Part shown: in pieces, positions 50,056-62,820 of the stretch
How the letters are laid out: every line of letters starts with the position of its first letter
How positions within the stretch are numbered: position 1 is the stretch's first letter
Source: Gluconacetobacter takamatsuzukensis
GTDB lineage: Bacteria > Pseudomonadota > Alphaproteobacteria > Acetobacterales > Acetobacteraceae
Assembly: GCF_014174275.1 (NCBI RefSeq)
Contig: NZ_JABEQK010000006.1
Span: 1 to 64,000, forward strand
DNA: 64,000 nt
Direction: 5' to 3'
The notes under the pieces: model-generated
The model's input: only the letters and a program-made list of their open reading frames with translations
Database searches by the model: none
What the model was told of the DNA's origin: nothing
Position numbers and translations under genes: made by a program

Positions 50056-52569
50056 TCAATGCGGCAGGGACGCAGCAGCCATTCCCGTGGCAGGGGCCGG
50101 GCTGGCCACCGCGTCTTCCGACTCCTGGCTCCATTCGATCGGCTCAGGCCGCCGCGCCAGCGCCTGGCCGATCACGTCGTCGACATGCGACACCGGGATA
50201 ACGCGCAGCCCCTTCTTCACCGTCTCGGGAATATCGACCAGGTCCTTCTCGTTGTCCTTGGGGATGAACACGGTCTTGATCCCCGCGCGATGGGCGGCCA
50301 GCAGCTTCTCCTTCAGCCCGCCGATCGCCAGCACCCGGCCGCGCAGCGTGATCTCGCCCGTCATCGCCACGTCGCGCCGCACCGGAATGCCGGTCAGCAC
50401 GCTGACCAGCGACGTCGCCATCGCAATGCCGGCCGACGGTCCGTCCTTCGGAGTCGCTCCCTCGGGCACATGCACGTGCAGGTCGCGCTTCTCGAACAGG
50501 GTCGGCTTGATGCCGAACGTCACCGCCCGGCTACGGACATAGGACAGCGCCGCCGCGACACTCTCCTGCATCACGTCGCCCAGCTTGCCGGTATGCTTGA
50601 TCGCCCCCTTGCCCGGCACCATCACGCTTTCGATGGTCAGGATCTCGCCGCCGACCTCGGTCCAGGCCAGCCCGGTCACCACGCCGACCATGTCCTCGGC
50701 CTCGGTCTCGCCATAGCGGAACCGCTTCACGCCCGCGTATTTTTCCAGGTTCTTGCGGGTGATCGCCACCTTCTTCGTCTTGCCGGTCACGATCTCGCGC
50801 ACCGCCTTGCGGGCCAGGGTCGCAATCTCGCGCTCCAGGTTGCGCACGCCGGCCTCACGCGTGTAGCTGCGCACCAGCTCGCGCAGCGCATCGTCGCTGA
50901 CCGACCATTCGTCGGCCTTCAGGCTGTGCGCCTCCGCCTGCTTGTTCAGCAGGTGGCGCTTGGCGATCTCGACCTTCTCATCCTCGGTGTAGCCCGACAG
51001 GCGGATGATCTCCATGCGGTCCAGCAGCGGCTGGGGCATGTTCAGGCTGTTGGCGGTCGTGACGAACATCACATCCGACAGGTCGTAATCGACCTCCAGA
51101 TAATGGTCGGCAAAGGTCCCGTTCTGCTCCGGGTCCAGCACTTCGAGCAGGGCGGAGGACGGGTCCCCGCGCCAGTCGGCCCCCAGCTTGTCGATCTCGT
51201 CCAGCAGGAAGAGCGGGTTGGAGGCCTTCGCCTTTTTCATCCCCTGGATGATCTTGCCGGGCATCGAGCCGATATAGGTCCGCCGGTGGCCGCGAATCTC
51301 CGCCTCGTCCCGCACGCCGCCCAGCGACATGCGCACGTAATGCCGCCCCGTCGCCTTGGCGATCGACCGCGCCAGCGAGGTCTTGCCCACGCCCGGCGGC
51401 CCCACCAGGCACAGAATCGGCCCTTTGACCTTCTGCGCCCGGCTCTGGACCGCCAGATATTCCAGGATCCGCTCCTTGACCTTCTCCAGCCCGTAATGGT
51501 CGGTATCGAGCACCTTCTCGGCCTCGGCCAGGTCGCGGCGCACCTTGGAGCGCTTCTTCCACGGCAGGCTCAGGATCCAGTCCAGATAGTTCCGCACCAC
51601 CGTCGACTCGGCCGACATCGGGCTCATCGCGCGCAGCTTCTTCAGCTCGCCCATGGCCTTGTCGCGCGCTTCCTTGGGCAGGCGGGCCTTGGCGATCTTT
51701 TCCTCGAGCTCGGCGGTCTCGTCCCGCCCCTCGTCGCCCTCGCCCAGTTCCTTCTGGATCGCCTTCAGCTGCTCGTTCAGATAGTACTCGCGCTGGGTCT
51801 TCTCCATCTGCCGCTTGACGCGGTTGCGGATGCGCTTTTCCACCTGCAGGACGCCGATCTCGGCCTCCATATGCGCAAACACCCGCTCCAGCCGGGCATT
51901 GACGCCGGGGATCTCCAGGATCTCCTGCTTTTCGGCGATCTTCAGGTTCAGATGGCTCGCGATCGTGTCGGCCAGCTTCGACAGATCCTCGATCTGGTTC
52001 AGCGAAACCAGCACCTCGGGCGCGATCTTCTTGTTCAGCTTGATATATTGCTCGAACTGCGAGACCACGGTGCGCCCCAGCGCCTCGCCCTCGTTATCGG
52101 CGGCAGGCTCCTCGGCAACCGGCGTGATCTCGGCCTCGAAATGCCCGTCGATATCGTGCAGCGCGGTAATCCGCGCCCGGCGCACACCCTCGACCAGCAC
52201 CTTCACCGTGCCGTCGGGCAGCTTCAGCAGTTGCAGGATCGTCGACACCGTGCCGTAGCGATAGATGTCGTCGGCCGACGGATCGTCCTGCGAGGCATTC
52301 TTCTGCGCGACCAGCAGGATCTGCTTGTCATGCTTGGTGACCGCCTCCAGCGCCCGGACCGATTTCTCGCGCCCGACGAACAGCGGCACGATCATGTGCG
52401 GAAAGACGACGATATCGCGCAGCGGCAGCACCGCCATCGTCTCGGAATCGGAGATCCCCGCCCCCTCCACATCGGAGTCGGCAGCGCTCACCGGCAGGTC
52501 ATGCTTCTCGACGGCAGCCTCGGGGCCGCTCTCGGGACGATCGGAATCGGGTCGGTTGGATTTGGGCAT
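50056..52569 (-). CDS. lon: ATP-dependent protease La
   Basis: The 837-residue serine protease degrades misfolded and regulatory proteins. It has an N-terminal substrate domain starting [21 protein letters not shown], Walker [18 protein letters not shown], Walker [10 protein letters not shown] and the proteolytic Ser-Lys dyad in [14 protein letters not shown] 40-residue acidic leader precedes the domain. Length is normal for the family. Confidence 0.97.
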   Translation of the reverse strand: MPKSNRPDSDRPESGPEAAVEKHDLPVSAADSDVEGAGISDSETMAVLPLRDIVVFPHMIVPLFVGREKSVRALEAVTKHDKQILLVAQKNASQDDPSADDIYRYGTVSTILQLLKLPDGTVKVLVEGVRRARITALHDIDGHFEAEITPVAEEPAADNEGEALGRTVVSQFEQYIKLNKKIAPEVLVSLNQIEDLSKLADTIASHLNLKIAEKQEILEIPGVNARLERVFAHMEAEIGVLQVEKRIRNRVKRQMEKTQREYYLNEQLKAIQKELGEGDEGRDETAELEEKIAKARLPKEARDKAMGELKKLRAMSPMSAESTVVRNYLDWILSLPWKKRSKVRRDLAEAEKVLDTDHYGLEKVKERILEYLAVQSRAQKVKGPILCLVGPPGVGKTSLARSIAKATGRHYVRMSLGGVRDEAEIRGHRRTYIGSMPGKIIQGMKKAKASNPLFLLDEIDKLGADWRGDPSSALLEVLDPEQNGTFADHYLEVDYDLSDVMFVTTANSLNMPQPLLDRMEIIRLSGYTEDEKVEIAKRHLLNKQAEAHSLKADEWSVSDDALRELVRSYTREAGVRNLEREIATLARKAVREIVTGKTKKVAITRKNLEKYAGVKRFRYGETEAEDMVGVVTGLAWTEVGGEILTIESVMVPGKGAIKHTGKLGDVMQESVAAALSYVRSRAVTFGIKPTLFEKRDLHVHVPEGATPKDGPSAGIAMATSLVSVLTGIPVRRDVAMTGEITLRGRVLAIGGLKEKLLAAHRAGIKTVFIPKDNEKDLVDIPETVKKGLRVIPVSHVDDVIGQALARRPEPIEWSQESEDAVASPAPATGMAAASLPH

Positions 52570-52791
52570 ATCGTGTGACCTCCTTAAGGACGATCGCGGG
52601 CGGGCGCCCGATCGCGGCGCGCCCCACCCGGTGTCATCACTGACGCAATGACGGATAACATCATGTCGTCATTCGAGGCCGCCACGGCAAGGCCCCGGAC
52701 GACGGGAAGAAATCGGGGCGCCACCCGCATGGGGCACACCCCCGATGCGGGACGGAAATCCCGGAAGGAAAGACCGGAGAGGAACGACCGG

Positions 52792-54051
52792 TCAGGCCGA
52801 CTGTTCCGCCGGCTTTTCCTTGCCATAGACATAGACCGGGCTGGTCTTGTTCTCGGCGACCTCCTTGTTGATCACCACCTCTTCCACGTTCTCCAGCCCC
52901 GGCAGGTCGAACATGGTGGACAGCAGGATGCTCTCCATGATCGCCCGCAGGCCGCGCGCACCGGTGCGCCGGGCGATCGCCCGCAGCGCGACCTGCTTCA
53001 GCGCGTCCTCGGTAAAGGTCAGCTTCACCCCTTCCATCTGGAACAGGCGGGCATACTGCTTCACCAGCGCATTCTTCGGCTTGGTCAGGATCTCGATCAG
53101 CGCCGCCTCGTCCAGGTCCTCCAGCGTCGCCACCACGGGCAGACGGCCGATGAATTCGGGGATCAACCCGAATTTCAGCAGGTCCTCAGGCTCGACATCG
53201 CGCAGGATCGCACCCGTCCGCCGCTCGTCGGGCGACTGGACATCGGCACCGAAGCCGATCCCCGAACCCTTGCCGCGCGCGCCGATGATCTTGTCCAGCC
53301 CGGCAAAGGCACCGCCGCAGATGAACAGCATGTTGGTGGTATCCACCTGCAGGAATTCCTGCTGCGGATGCTTGCGGCCACCCTGGGGCGGGACCGAGGC
53401 CACAGTCCCTTCCATGATCTTCAGCAGCGCCTGCTGCACGCCCTCGCCGCTGACATCGCGCGTGATCGACGGATTGTCGGACTTGCGCGAGATCTTGTCG
53501 ATCTCGTCGATATAGACGATGCCGCGCTGCGCCCGCTCCACATTGTAGTCGGCGGCCTGGAGCAGCTTGAGGATGATGTTCTCCACATCCTCGCCCACAT
53601 AGCCGGCCTCGGTCAGCGTGGTCGCATCGGCCATGGTGAACGGCACGTCGAGAATCCGCGCTAGCGTCTGGGCCAGCAGCGTCTTGCCCGACCCGGTCGG
53701 CCCGACCAGCAGGATGTTCGACTTCGCGATCTCGACGTCGTTGTTCTTCTGGCTGTGGGCCAGGCGCTTGTAATGGTTGTGGACCGCGACCGACAGCACC
53801 TTCTTCGCATGGAACTGCCCGATCACGTAATCGTCCAGAACCTTGCAGATCTCCTTGGGAGTCGGCACGCCGTCGCGCGACTTCACCAGATGCGTCTTGT
53901 GCTCCTCACGGATGATATCCATGCAGAGTTCGACACATTCGTCACAGATGAAGACAGTCGGACCAGCGATCAGCTTCCGGACCTCATGCTGCGACTTGCC
54001 GCAGAACGAGCAATACAACGTGTTCTTGGAATCGCTGGACTTGTTATTCAT
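52792..54051 (-). CDS. clpX: ATP-dependent Clp protease ATPase subunit ClpX
   Basis: The 419-residue AAA+ unfoldase feeds ClpP. It has the N-terminal zinc-binding domain ([11 protein letters not shown]...CDECVELC), Walker [13 protein letters not shown], Walker B VYIDEIDK, and the ClpP-binding loop with IGFGAD. ATG 54051 has GGAG five bases upstream; the GTG at 54057 overlaps that site. Confidence 0.97.
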   Translation of the reverse strand: MNNKSSDSKNTLYCSFCGKSQHEVRKLIAGPTVFICDECVELCMDIIREEHKTHLVKSRDGVPTPKEICKVLDDYVIGQFHAKKVLSVAVHNHYKRLAHSQKNNDVEIAKSNILLVGPTGSGKTLLAQTLARILDVPFTMADATTLTEAGYVGEDVENIILKLLQAADYNVERAQRGIVYIDEIDKISRKSDNPSITRDVSGEGVQQALLKIMEGTVASVPPQGGRKHPQQEFLQVDTTNMLFICGGAFAGLDKIIGARGKGSGIGFGADVQSPDERRTGAILRDVEPEDLLKFGLIPEFIGRLPVVATLEDLDEAALIEILTKPKNALVKQYARLFQMEGVKLTFTEDALKQVALRAIARRTGARGLRAIMESILLSTMFDLPGLENVEEVVINKEVAENKTSPVYVYGKEKPAEQSA

Positions 54052-54260
54052 AACCACTCCTACCCCCGGATTGCCAGCCCGCGCGGGGCCCGGACCGGGG
54101 TCGAAAATCTTGACTCAGGATAGGGCTTCCATCAAGCCTGCCCAAGCCGGCGGGTACCGCCGAAGAGAAAAAACCGCACCCGCCCCTAGTGCGCCGGATC
54201 CGAAACCTGAAAGATCCCGGATCCGGGACACTAAATAAACCAATAGTTTAGCGACCAGTC

Positions 54261-54899
54261 TCAGCTCTTGGCGACCGCTGTCGAGGCATGATTGCGCACC
54301 ACCTCGTCCACGATGCCGAAAGCCAGCGCCTCGTCAGCCGACATATAGCTGTCGCGCTCCAGCTTGCGCTCGATCTCCTCGAGCGTCTGGCCGGTATGGG
54401 TCTCGTAGATCTCGTTCAGGCGCTGGCGGATCGTCAGGATCTCGCGCGCCTGGATTTCGATGTCGCTGGCCTGCCCCTGCGCGCCGCCCGAGGGCTGGTG
54501 CACCATGACGCGGGCGTTCGGCAGGGCGAAACGCCGCCCCTTCTCGCCACCCGCCAGCAGCAGCGACCCCATCGAGGCCGCCTGGCCGATGCACACCGTG
54601 CTGACCGGGCTGCGGATGTACTGCATGGTGTCGTAGATGGCCAGGCCGGCCGACACCACGCCACCCGGGCTGTTGATATAGAACGAAATCTCCTTGGTCG
54701 GATTCACGCTCTCGAGATACAGGAGCTGCGCCGACACCAGGGCAGCCACCTGATCGTAGACCGGTCCGGTCAGGAAGATGATCCGTTCCTGCAACAGGCG
54801 GGAATAGATGTCGAAAGCCCGCTCCCCGCGCGAGGTCTGTTCGACCACCATGGGTACTAGGGCGTTGCTGAAGATCTCCACGGGATCCCGATCCCTCAT
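54261..54899 (-). CDS. clpP: ATP-dependent Clp protease proteolytic subunit
   Basis: The 212-residue peptidase has the catalytic serine in [14 protein letters not shown], the histidine in [17 protein letters not shown], and the aspartate further on. ATG 54899 gives [35 protein letters not shown], the usual start. clpX follows after 209 bp. Confidence 0.97.
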   Translation of the reverse strand: MRDRDPVEIFSNALVPMVVEQTSRGERAFDIYSRLLQERIIFLTGPVYDQVAALVSAQLLYLESVNPTKEISFYINSPGGVVSAGLAIYDTMQYIRSPVSTVCIGQAASMGSLLLAGGEKGRRFALPNARVMVHQPSGGAQGQASDIEIQAREILTIRQRLNEIYETHTGQTLEEIERKLERDSYMSADEALAFGIVDEVVRNHASTAVAKS

Positions 54900-55099
54900 A
54901 GTCTCATTCCCGTTCCTGAAAACGCGAAGACCCGACTCACCATCCCCGGGGGCGCCTTGGGCGTCCATCGGGAAAGGTGGCCGGGTCGTTCCCCGGTTAC
55001 CTCACACAAGATAGAGATAAACCGAGCGGATACCACCCCACCGCCATCATTTCGCGGCGATAAAAGCGATGGGGGGCCGATGGCGGGAAGCCGGACCGA

Positions 55100-56437
55100 T
55101 CACAGATCGGCGGGCGGGATCTCGGCCAGTTCCTCGGGCGTCACGTCCTTGTCGGTCACCGTGGCCAGCTCGATCACATAATCGACGACCTTGTTTTCGA
55201 AGATCGGGCCACGCAGGCTCTCGGCCGCCTGCGGGTTCTTGCGGAAGAAGTCGAACACCGCCTGTTCCTGGCCCTGATAGCGCATGGCCTCGGCGCGGAT
55301 CGCCTGCAGCATCTCGTCCTGCGAGACCGTGATGGCGTTCGCACGGCCGATCTCGGCCAGCAGCAGGCCCAGCTTCACCCGGCGCTCGGCGATCTTGCGG
55401 TAATCGGCCCGCAGGGTCTCCTCGTCCTTGCCCAGGTCTTCCTCGTCCAGCTGGCCTTCCTTGCGGTCGGATTCGACGCGCTGCCAGATCTGGCCGAACT
55501 CGGCATCGACCATGCCCTGCGGCGCTTCGAAATCGGTCTTCTCGGACAGCGCATCCAGCAGCTCGCGCTTGATGCGCAGGCGCGAAAGCTGCTCGTATTC
55601 CTGCTCGACCTGCTTGGTGATCAGCTCGCGGACCTGCTCCAGCCCCTCGAAGCCCATCTTCTTGGCCAGCTCGTCGTCGATTTCGACATCGACCGGGCGC
55701 TTCAGCCCCTTGGCCTTGATGTCGAAGGTCGCTTCCTTGCCCGCCAGGGCCTCGGCCGAATAATCGGCCGGGAAGGTGACGGTGATCACCTTCTCCTCGC
55801 CCGGCGACAGGCCCTCGATCTGCTCGGCGAAACCGGGGATGAAGCCCGCGCCGCCGATCTCGACATTCACGTCGTCCGCGGTGCCGCCTTCGAACGGCAC
55901 GCCGTCCAGCTTGCCCACGAAATCGACGACCACGACATCACCATGCGCCGCCGGACGGATCTCTTCGACCGTCACGAAGTTGCGCTGGCGGCTCGCAATG
56001 TCCTTCAGGGCCTTGTCGACCGTCTCGGCATCCGCCGTCGCCTTCAGGCGCGTCAGTGCCAGGTCCGACAGGTCAGGCTGCGCGATCTCGGGCAGCACTT
56101 CCATCTCGACCTTGAATTCCAGGTCGGCCTTGCCGTCCACCTCGGCGCCCGAGACCAGGTCGACCCGCGGCTGCAGCGCGGGGCGAAGGTTGCGTTCCTC
56201 CAGCAGCGTACGCGTGGCGTCGCTGACGGCCTGCTCCAGCACTTCACCCTGCACGGCGGCGCCGTAGCGCTGCGTGACGAGGCTCAGGGGCACCTTGCCG
56301 GGACGGAAACCCGGCAGGCTCATGGACTGCCCCATCTCCTTCAGGCGGGCGGTCCGCTTGCTCTCCAGTTCGCCGGCGGGCACCGTGACGGTGAAACCGC
56401 GCTTCAGGCCGTCGGAAAGCGTTTCAGTAACCTGCAT
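55100..56437 (-). CDS. tig: trigger factor
   Basis: The 445-residue ribosome-associated chaperone has the N-terminal ribosome-binding signature GFRPGKVPLSLV, the FKBP-type prolyl isomerase domain (GDVVVVDFVGKLDGVPFEGGTADD, GFIPGFAEQIEGLSPGEEK) and a long helical C-terminal domain. The start may be ATG 56437 (MQVTETLSDGLKRGF) or ATG 56449 four codons earlier. I prefer the former on family grounds. It precedes clpP-clpX-lon, the usual protein quality-control cluster. Confidence 0.95.
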   Translation of the reverse strand: MQVTETLSDGLKRGFTVTVPAGELESKRTARLKEMGQSMSLPGFRPGKVPLSLVTQRYGAAVQGEVLEQAVSDATRTLLEERNLRPALQPRVDLVSGAEVDGKADLEFKVEMEVLPEIAQPDLSDLALTRLKATADAETVDKALKDIASRQRNFVTVEEIRPAAHGDVVVVDFVGKLDGVPFEGGTADDVNVEIGGAGFIPGFAEQIEGLSPGEEKVITVTFPADYSAEALAGKEATFDIKAKGLKRPVDVEIDDELAKKMGFEGLEQVRELITKQVEQEYEQLSRLRIKRELLDALSEKTDFEAPQGMVDAEFGQIWQRVESDRKEGQLDEEDLGKDEETLRADYRKIAERRVKLGLLLAEIGRANAITVSQDEMLQAIRAEAMRYQGQEQAVFDFFRKNPQAAESLRGPIFENKVVDYVIELATVTDKDVTPEELAEIPPADL

Positions 56438-56570
56438 CTGCCAGGCCATCCTCTCGGTCAGAACTTACAAAGAACGCACGTGTCCACCCCGGCCGGCGAC
56501 ATCCGCACGCAAAAAACCGGCGCGGGCAACGGCCGCACAGCGCCCGCTCCCCCCACCCATTCAACCAGTC

Positions 56571-56630
56571 TCCAGTGCCCTTCCGATTCCGGAATGCGCT
56601 TGTGCCTTCCAGAAGCGGAAGGGCACTGGA
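56571..56630 (-). repeat. 14-bp perfect inverted repeat between tRNA-Leu and tig
   Basis: TCCAGTGCCCTTCC (56571-56584) and GGAAGGGCACTGGA (56617-56630) are perfect arms with a 32-nt loop. The loop itself contains the palindrome TTCCGGAA and GCTT/AAGC. It may terminate tRNA-Leu transcription or be a dispersed palindromic repeat. The AGTGCCCTTCC arms lie outside any gene. Confidence 0.7.
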
Positions 56631-56701
56631 CTCAATCCCTTGGCGGCCTGCCGATCCAGGACATTCTCGCGAGAACCCTCAGGCAGGACACTGGGCCGGG
56701 C

Positions 56702-56786
<85 letters not shown>

Positions 56787-56815
56787 ATCGACGCCCGGCC
56801 TCCAAGCGCGCGGCT

Positions 56816-58288
56816 TTAGCGCACACCGCCAGATCCGGCAAGCCGACAATGGCGCGAGTCCCCCAGCGCGACCGCCCGCGCCCGCGCCGCACCCAGATGC
56901 CGGTCGAACTGCTCGGCCACCGGCCACGGGCCGGCCTGCATCCCGGCCTCGCCATGGATCCACACCCCGGCACAGGCCGCATCCCAAGGCTCCATCCCCG
57001 CCGCCAGCAGGGCCGCGATGATCCCGGTCAGCGTATCGCCCGACCCGGCAGTGGCCAGCGCCGCCGTGGCATGGTCGTTGATCGCCACCCGGCCGTCCGG
57101 CGCCGCGATCACGGTATCCGGCCCCTTCAGCACCACCACGGCCCCGATCCGCCGCGCGGCCTCCCGCGCCGCCTCCAGCCGCCCCTTCGCCGGCGCCCCG
57201 AAAACGCGGGCAAACTCTCCCTCATGCGGCGTGATCACACCCACCCCGGCCAGCCGCTCCGGCTGCCCGGCCGCCCACGCAAACGCACCGGCATCCGCCA
57301 GCACCACCCGCCCCGCCCCCAGCAGCGCAGGCAGCACCCGGCCGACTTCTTCTTCCGTCAGCCCCGGCCCGCAAACCCACACCTTTCGCCGCCGGTCCTC
57401 CAGCAGGGCGGACAGTTCGCCGTCATCCACCACCAGCCCCGGCTCGGCCATCCGGTACAGCCCCGCCGCGTCCCCGGCCGCCAGCCGCACCAGCCCGGCC
57501 CCGGCCGTGCGCGCCGCCCCGGCGGCCAGCCGCGCCGCCCCGGGCATCCTGCCGCCCCCGCAGATGCTGACCACGCCCCGCGCGTATTTGTGACTGTCCA
57601 CCGTCTGGCCCGGTACCTGCCACAGCCCCGGCGCGTTGCGCCAGGTGCGGACGGCCACCGCATCCCACACCGCATCCGGCATGCCGATATCCGCCACCAC
57701 CAGCCGCCCCAGCATCTCGCGTCCCGGCAGCAGCAGATGCCCCGGCTTGGCCCGCACGAACGTCACGGTCATTTCCACCGAGGGCGCGTAGCCCAGCACC
57801 AGCCCCGTCGCGCCATCGATGCCGCTGGGCATATCCACCGCCACCACCCGCCGCGCCGCCGCCAGCACCGCTGCCAGCTCCGGCTCGATCGCCCTACTGA
57901 GCCCGGCGCCGAACACCGCATCGATCACCAGATCGGCCCGCGCGACCTCGTCCACCGTAAAAGCCACCCGCGGTCCCTGCCATTCGGCAGCCGCCGCCGC
58001 CGCATCGCCCCCCGGCCGAGGCAACGCCAGGCTCGCCACGGCAACCGGCCACCCCGCCTGCGCCAGGCGCCGCGCCGCGACATACCCGTCCCCGCCATTA
58101 TTCCCCGGCCCGCACAGCACCAGCACCCGGCACGGCGCGACATGACGCATCACGGCGCGCGCCACCGCCCGCCCGGCATGCTCCATCAGGTCGCGCATCG
58201 GCACCGTCCGGCTGCCGGCCCTGTCGATCAGGGCCATCTCGGCGGGGTCGGGCAATAGCAGCGCGGTCGGGGACGGAAGCTGGTCCAT
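56816..58288 (-). CDS. nnr: bifunctional NAD(P)HX epimerase / ADP-dependent dehydratase
   Basis: The 490-residue metabolite-repair enzyme restores hydrated NAD(P)H. The N-terminal YjeF epimerase domain has GPGNNGGDGYVAARRLAQAG and VIDAVFGAGLSRA. The C-terminal ribokinase-like dehydratase domain has VVLKGPDTVIAAPDGRVAIN and the catalytic GSGDTLTGIIAALLA. ATG 58288 has GGAGGAGA upstream, so I preferred it to the longer frame. It is divergent from the CopD-like gene. Confidence 0.93.
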   Translation of the reverse strand: MDQLPSPTALLLPDPAEMALIDRAGSRTVPMRDLMEHAGRAVARAVMRHVAPCRVLVLCGPGNNGGDGYVAARRLAQAGWPVAVASLALPRPGGDAAAAAAEWQGPRVAFTVDEVARADLVIDAVFGAGLSRAIEPELAAVLAAARRVVAVDMPSGIDGATGLVLGYAPSVEMTVTFVRAKPGHLLLPGREMLGRLVVADIGMPDAVWDAVAVRTWRNAPGLWQVPGQTVDSHKYARGVVSICGGGRMPGAARLAAGAARTAGAGLVRLAAGDAAGLYRMAEPGLVVDDGELSALLEDRRRKVWVCGPGLTEEEVGRVLPALLGAGRVVLADAGAFAWAAGQPERLAGVGVITPHEGEFARVFGAPAKGRLEAAREAARRIGAVVVLKGPDTVIAAPDGRVAINDHATAALATAGSGDTLTGIIAALLAAGMEPWDAACAGVWIHGEAGMQAGPWPVAEQFDRHLGAARARAVALGDSRHCRLAGSGGVR

Positions 58289-58439
58289 CGGGCAATCTCC
58301 TCCGGTCGGGGGCGGCACCTCGGGGGCGACCCGCGCGCCGCCGTCTTGCGCGCCGGGGCGGAATTGGCGATCAAGCATACCATCGACGTCCGCGCCACGT
58401 CACGCGGACCATCCCCAATCCCCACGGCCGGGAGCTGAC

Positions 58440-58892
58440 ATGACCTCCTCGATCCTCTGGAGCCTCGTGCTCGCGATCCACCTGCTCGGCATGACCGCCT
58501 GGGTCGGCGGCATGGTCTATGCCGTGTTCGTCCTCCGCCCCAGCCTGGGGCTGCTGGACGCAACCCAGCGCGCATCGGTCCACCTGCAGACCCTCACCCG
58601 CTTCTTCCGCGTCGTCTGGCACACGATGCCCACGGTCCTGGTCACAGGCTGGCTGATGATCCTGCACGAGGGCGGTTTCGCCGCCATCCCGTGGCAGGTC
58701 AACGTGATGCAGCTCCTGGGCCTGGCCATGGCCGGCGTGTTCGCGCGCATCTATTTCGGCCCGTTCCAGAAGGCCCGCCGCGCCATCCGCCCCCAGCCGG
58801 CCCTGTTCGACACCATCCGCTCGCTGGTCACGGTCAATATCGGCCTCGGCGTCCTGACCATTCTCGCCGCCGCCATGGCCCGCGGCCTCTAG
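58440..58892 (+). CDS. CopD-like four-helix membrane protein
   Basis: The 150-residue protein is mostly hydrophobic with four predicted helices. A histidine in each of two helices (LAIHLLGMTAWVGGMVYAVFVLRP and VVWHTMPTVLVTGWLMIL) is typical of CopD/cytochrome-b-like membrane proteins; they could bind heme or copper. The CopD domain assignment is by resemblance, and the function is unknown. Confidence 0.7.
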   Translation: MTSSILWSLVLAIHLLGMTAWVGGMVYAVFVLRPSLGLLDATQRASVHLQTLTRFFRVVWHTMPTVLVTGWLMILHEGGFAAIPWQVNVMQLLGLAMAGVFARIYFGPFQKARRAIRPQPALFDTIRSLVTVNIGLGVLTILAAAMARGL

Positions 58893-58937
58893 GCCGGCGC
58901 GGCAGCGCCGCTCCCGGCGACCCGGCGCGCGCGGCCC

Positions 58938-60770
58938 CTACAGAACCGGCAGCGGCGCCGCCCCCATGGTGGTGATGCGCCCGGCATTGAGGATCGACGC
59001 CGAGTTGATCAGCGACAGGTGCGAGAACGCCTGCGGAAAATTCCCCACCTGCCGCCCGGTGGTGGCGTCATATTCCTCGGCCAGCAGCCCCAGGTCGCTG
59101 CACAGCGCCAGCAGCCGGTTGAACAGGGCATGGGCCTCCTCCATCCGCCCCTGGGCGACATAGGCATTCACCAGCCAGAACGAGCAGGCGATGAACGATC
59201 CCTCATCCCCCGCCACCCCCTCGACCACATGATCGGGCAGATAGCGGCGGACAAACCCATGCTCGTCCAGCAATTCCCGCTCGATCGCCGCGATGGTGCC
59301 GCCCACGCGCGGGTCCTCGGCCGGCAGGAACCCCACGACCGGAATCAGCAGCAATCCCGCATCCAGCCCGGTGCCGCCGAAATACTGGACGAAGCTGTTC
59401 TTGTCCGCGTTGAAGGCCTCGCGGCACACCGTGTCGTGGATATCCTGCCGCAGGGCCTTCCATTCCTCCAGCGGCGCCTCCAGCCCGTATTTCTCGACAT
59501 CGCGAATCGCCCGGTCGAACGCCAGCCAGCACGAGATCTTGGACACGGTGAACTGCCGCCGTCCCCCGCGCACCTCCCACATTCCCTCGTCCGGCTCCTT
59601 CCAGATCGTCGCCAGATGCTGCAACAGCCCCACCTGCAACCGCCAGCCGTCGGTGATGGCGCACAGGCGCGTCTGCCGGGCGACATGCAGGGCGGCGATC
59701 GCCTCGCCATACACGTCGAGCTGTAGCTGCCCCGCCGCCGCATTGCCCACCCGCACCGGCTTCGAGCCCTCATAGCCCGGCAGCCAGCCCGCCTCCCATT
59801 CGTTCAGCAGCCGCTCGCCGGCGATGCCGTACATGATCTGCACCTGGTCGGGGCTGCCCGCGACGGCCGCCTGCAACCAGTCGCGCCACGCCATCGCCTC
59901 GTCGTAATAGCCGCCGGCCATGATCGCGATCAGCGTCAGCGACGCATCGCGCAGCCAGCAATAGCGATAATCCCAGTTGCGCCCGCCCCCCAGCTCCTCG
60001 GGCAGCGAGGTGGTGGGCGCCGCCACGATCCCCCCCGTCGGCTGGTAGATCAGCGCCTTGAGCGTCAGCAGCGAACGCCGGACGATGGAGGCATGCTCCC
60101 CCTGATAGGTGCAGCGCCCGATCCAGTCCGACCAGAACTGCTCCGTCCGGTGCAGCGCCGCCCGCGCATCGATGGGCTGCGACAGCGCACCGTGCGAATC
60201 CATATAGGTCAGCACGAAGGGCACCTGGTCGCCCTCCGACACGATGAAGCGCGACACGGTATGGCGGTCCTCGCCATGCAGGGCCACCGGGCAGCGCAAT
60301 ACGCAGCGCGAAGGCCCGGCGATGGCGCTGATGCCCATATTGTCCGGCAGCCGCGTGACCCAGGGCACCGACAGCCCGTAATCGAAGCGCAGCACCAGCC
60401 AGTTCAGGATCGGCACTGCCCCCCGCCGCCCTTCGATGATCCGGATCAGCGTCGGCTCGGCGGCGCCGATCGCCATGAAGTCCAGAATCGCGACCACCCC
60501 GGTATGGGTCTCGAACACCGTCTCCAGCACCATGCCCTGGTTGCGGTACGACCGCGTCACCGTCACCGGCGTGCCCCCGCGCTCCTCGTCCGGCGCCAGT
60601 TGCCAGTGCCCGTTCTCGCCATCGCCCAGCAGGGCCGCGAAACAGGCCGGACTGTCGAATCGTGGCCAGCAAAGCCAGTCGATCGACCCGTTCCGCCCGA
60701 CCAGGGCGCAGCTGCGTCCATCGCCGATCAGGCCATAATCCTCGATTTTCAACGGCGTGACTGTGACCAC
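58938..60770 (-). CDS. GH15-family glucoamylase/trehalase-like enzyme
   Basis: The 610-residue protein starts LKIEDYGLIGDGRSCALVGRNGSIDWLCWPRFDSPACFAALLGD, the signature of bacterial GH15 proteins. The (alpha/alpha)6 barrel includes RNWDYRYCWLRDASLTL (acid glutamate/aspartate region), GVVAAPTTSLPEELGG-type and EEYDATTGRQVGNFPQAFSHLSLI (catalytic base region). It probably hydrolyses trehalose or alpha-glucans. No signal peptide, so it is cytoplasmic. GTG 60770, with GGAGG four bases before it, fits best; further upstream residues are not conserved. Confidence 0.88.
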   Translation of the reverse strand: MVTVTPLKIEDYGLIGDGRSCALVGRNGSIDWLCWPRFDSPACFAALLGDGENGHWQLAPDEERGGTPVTVTRSYRNQGMVLETVFETHTGVVAILDFMAIGAAEPTLIRIIEGRRGAVPILNWLVLRFDYGLSVPWVTRLPDNMGISAIAGPSRCVLRCPVALHGEDRHTVSRFIVSEGDQVPFVLTYMDSHGALSQPIDARAALHRTEQFWSDWIGRCTYQGEHASIVRRSLLTLKALIYQPTGGIVAAPTTSLPEELGGGRNWDYRYCWLRDASLTLIAIMAGGYYDEAMAWRDWLQAAVAGSPDQVQIMYGIAGERLLNEWEAGWLPGYEGSKPVRVGNAAAGQLQLDVYGEAIAALHVARQTRLCAITDGWRLQVGLLQHLATIWKEPDEGMWEVRGGRRQFTVSKISCWLAFDRAIRDVEKYGLEAPLEEWKALRQDIHDTVCREAFNADKNSFVQYFGGTGLDAGLLLIPVVGFLPAEDPRVGGTIAAIERELLDEHGFVRRYLPDHVVEGVAGDEGSFIACSFWLVNAYVAQGRMEEAHALFNRLLALCSDLGLLAEEYDATTGRQVGNFPQAFSHLSLINSASILNAGRITTMGAAPLPVL

Positions 60771-61023
60771 GGATCCTCCAGAGACAAGACGCCAGAGACA
60801 TGACACCCAGGACCGGCGGCGCCGAAGGGCAACCCCGTCCCCTCCGATGCTCCGCGCTTGATTTTCGTCCCATTTATCGATACGGACAGTCACGCGGAAT
60901 CGGAGGATTCGCCTTCATTTTCGCAAGGCCCTGCTTCGTCGCAGGAAAACAGGCCGAAAAGCCTGCCGAACCACATCGTGGCGGAATGGACGGGACCACA
61001 CCACTGACACGTTCGAGAGAATT

Positions 61024-62667
<1,644 letters not shown>

Positions 62668-62727
62668 CAGCCTGACCGACCCTGCGCGCCGGCAATGATC
62701 CAGCCCGCAGGTCCCGTGCCTCGCGGC

Positions 62728-62748
62728 GGGCGGCCCTCACGGCCGCCC
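62728..62748 (+). terminator. GC hairpin after the second helicase gene
   Basis: GGGCGGCC (62728-62735) and GGCCGCCC (62741-62748) pair around CTCAC, 60 bp past the stop. It is a likely transcript end without a T-run. Confidence 0.5.
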
Positions 62749-62820
62749 CGCTCCGGCATGCGGAAACACATGACAGGCGCGGCCCATACCGGCGCAGGCC
62801 GGCCGGGACAGCTTGGACAC

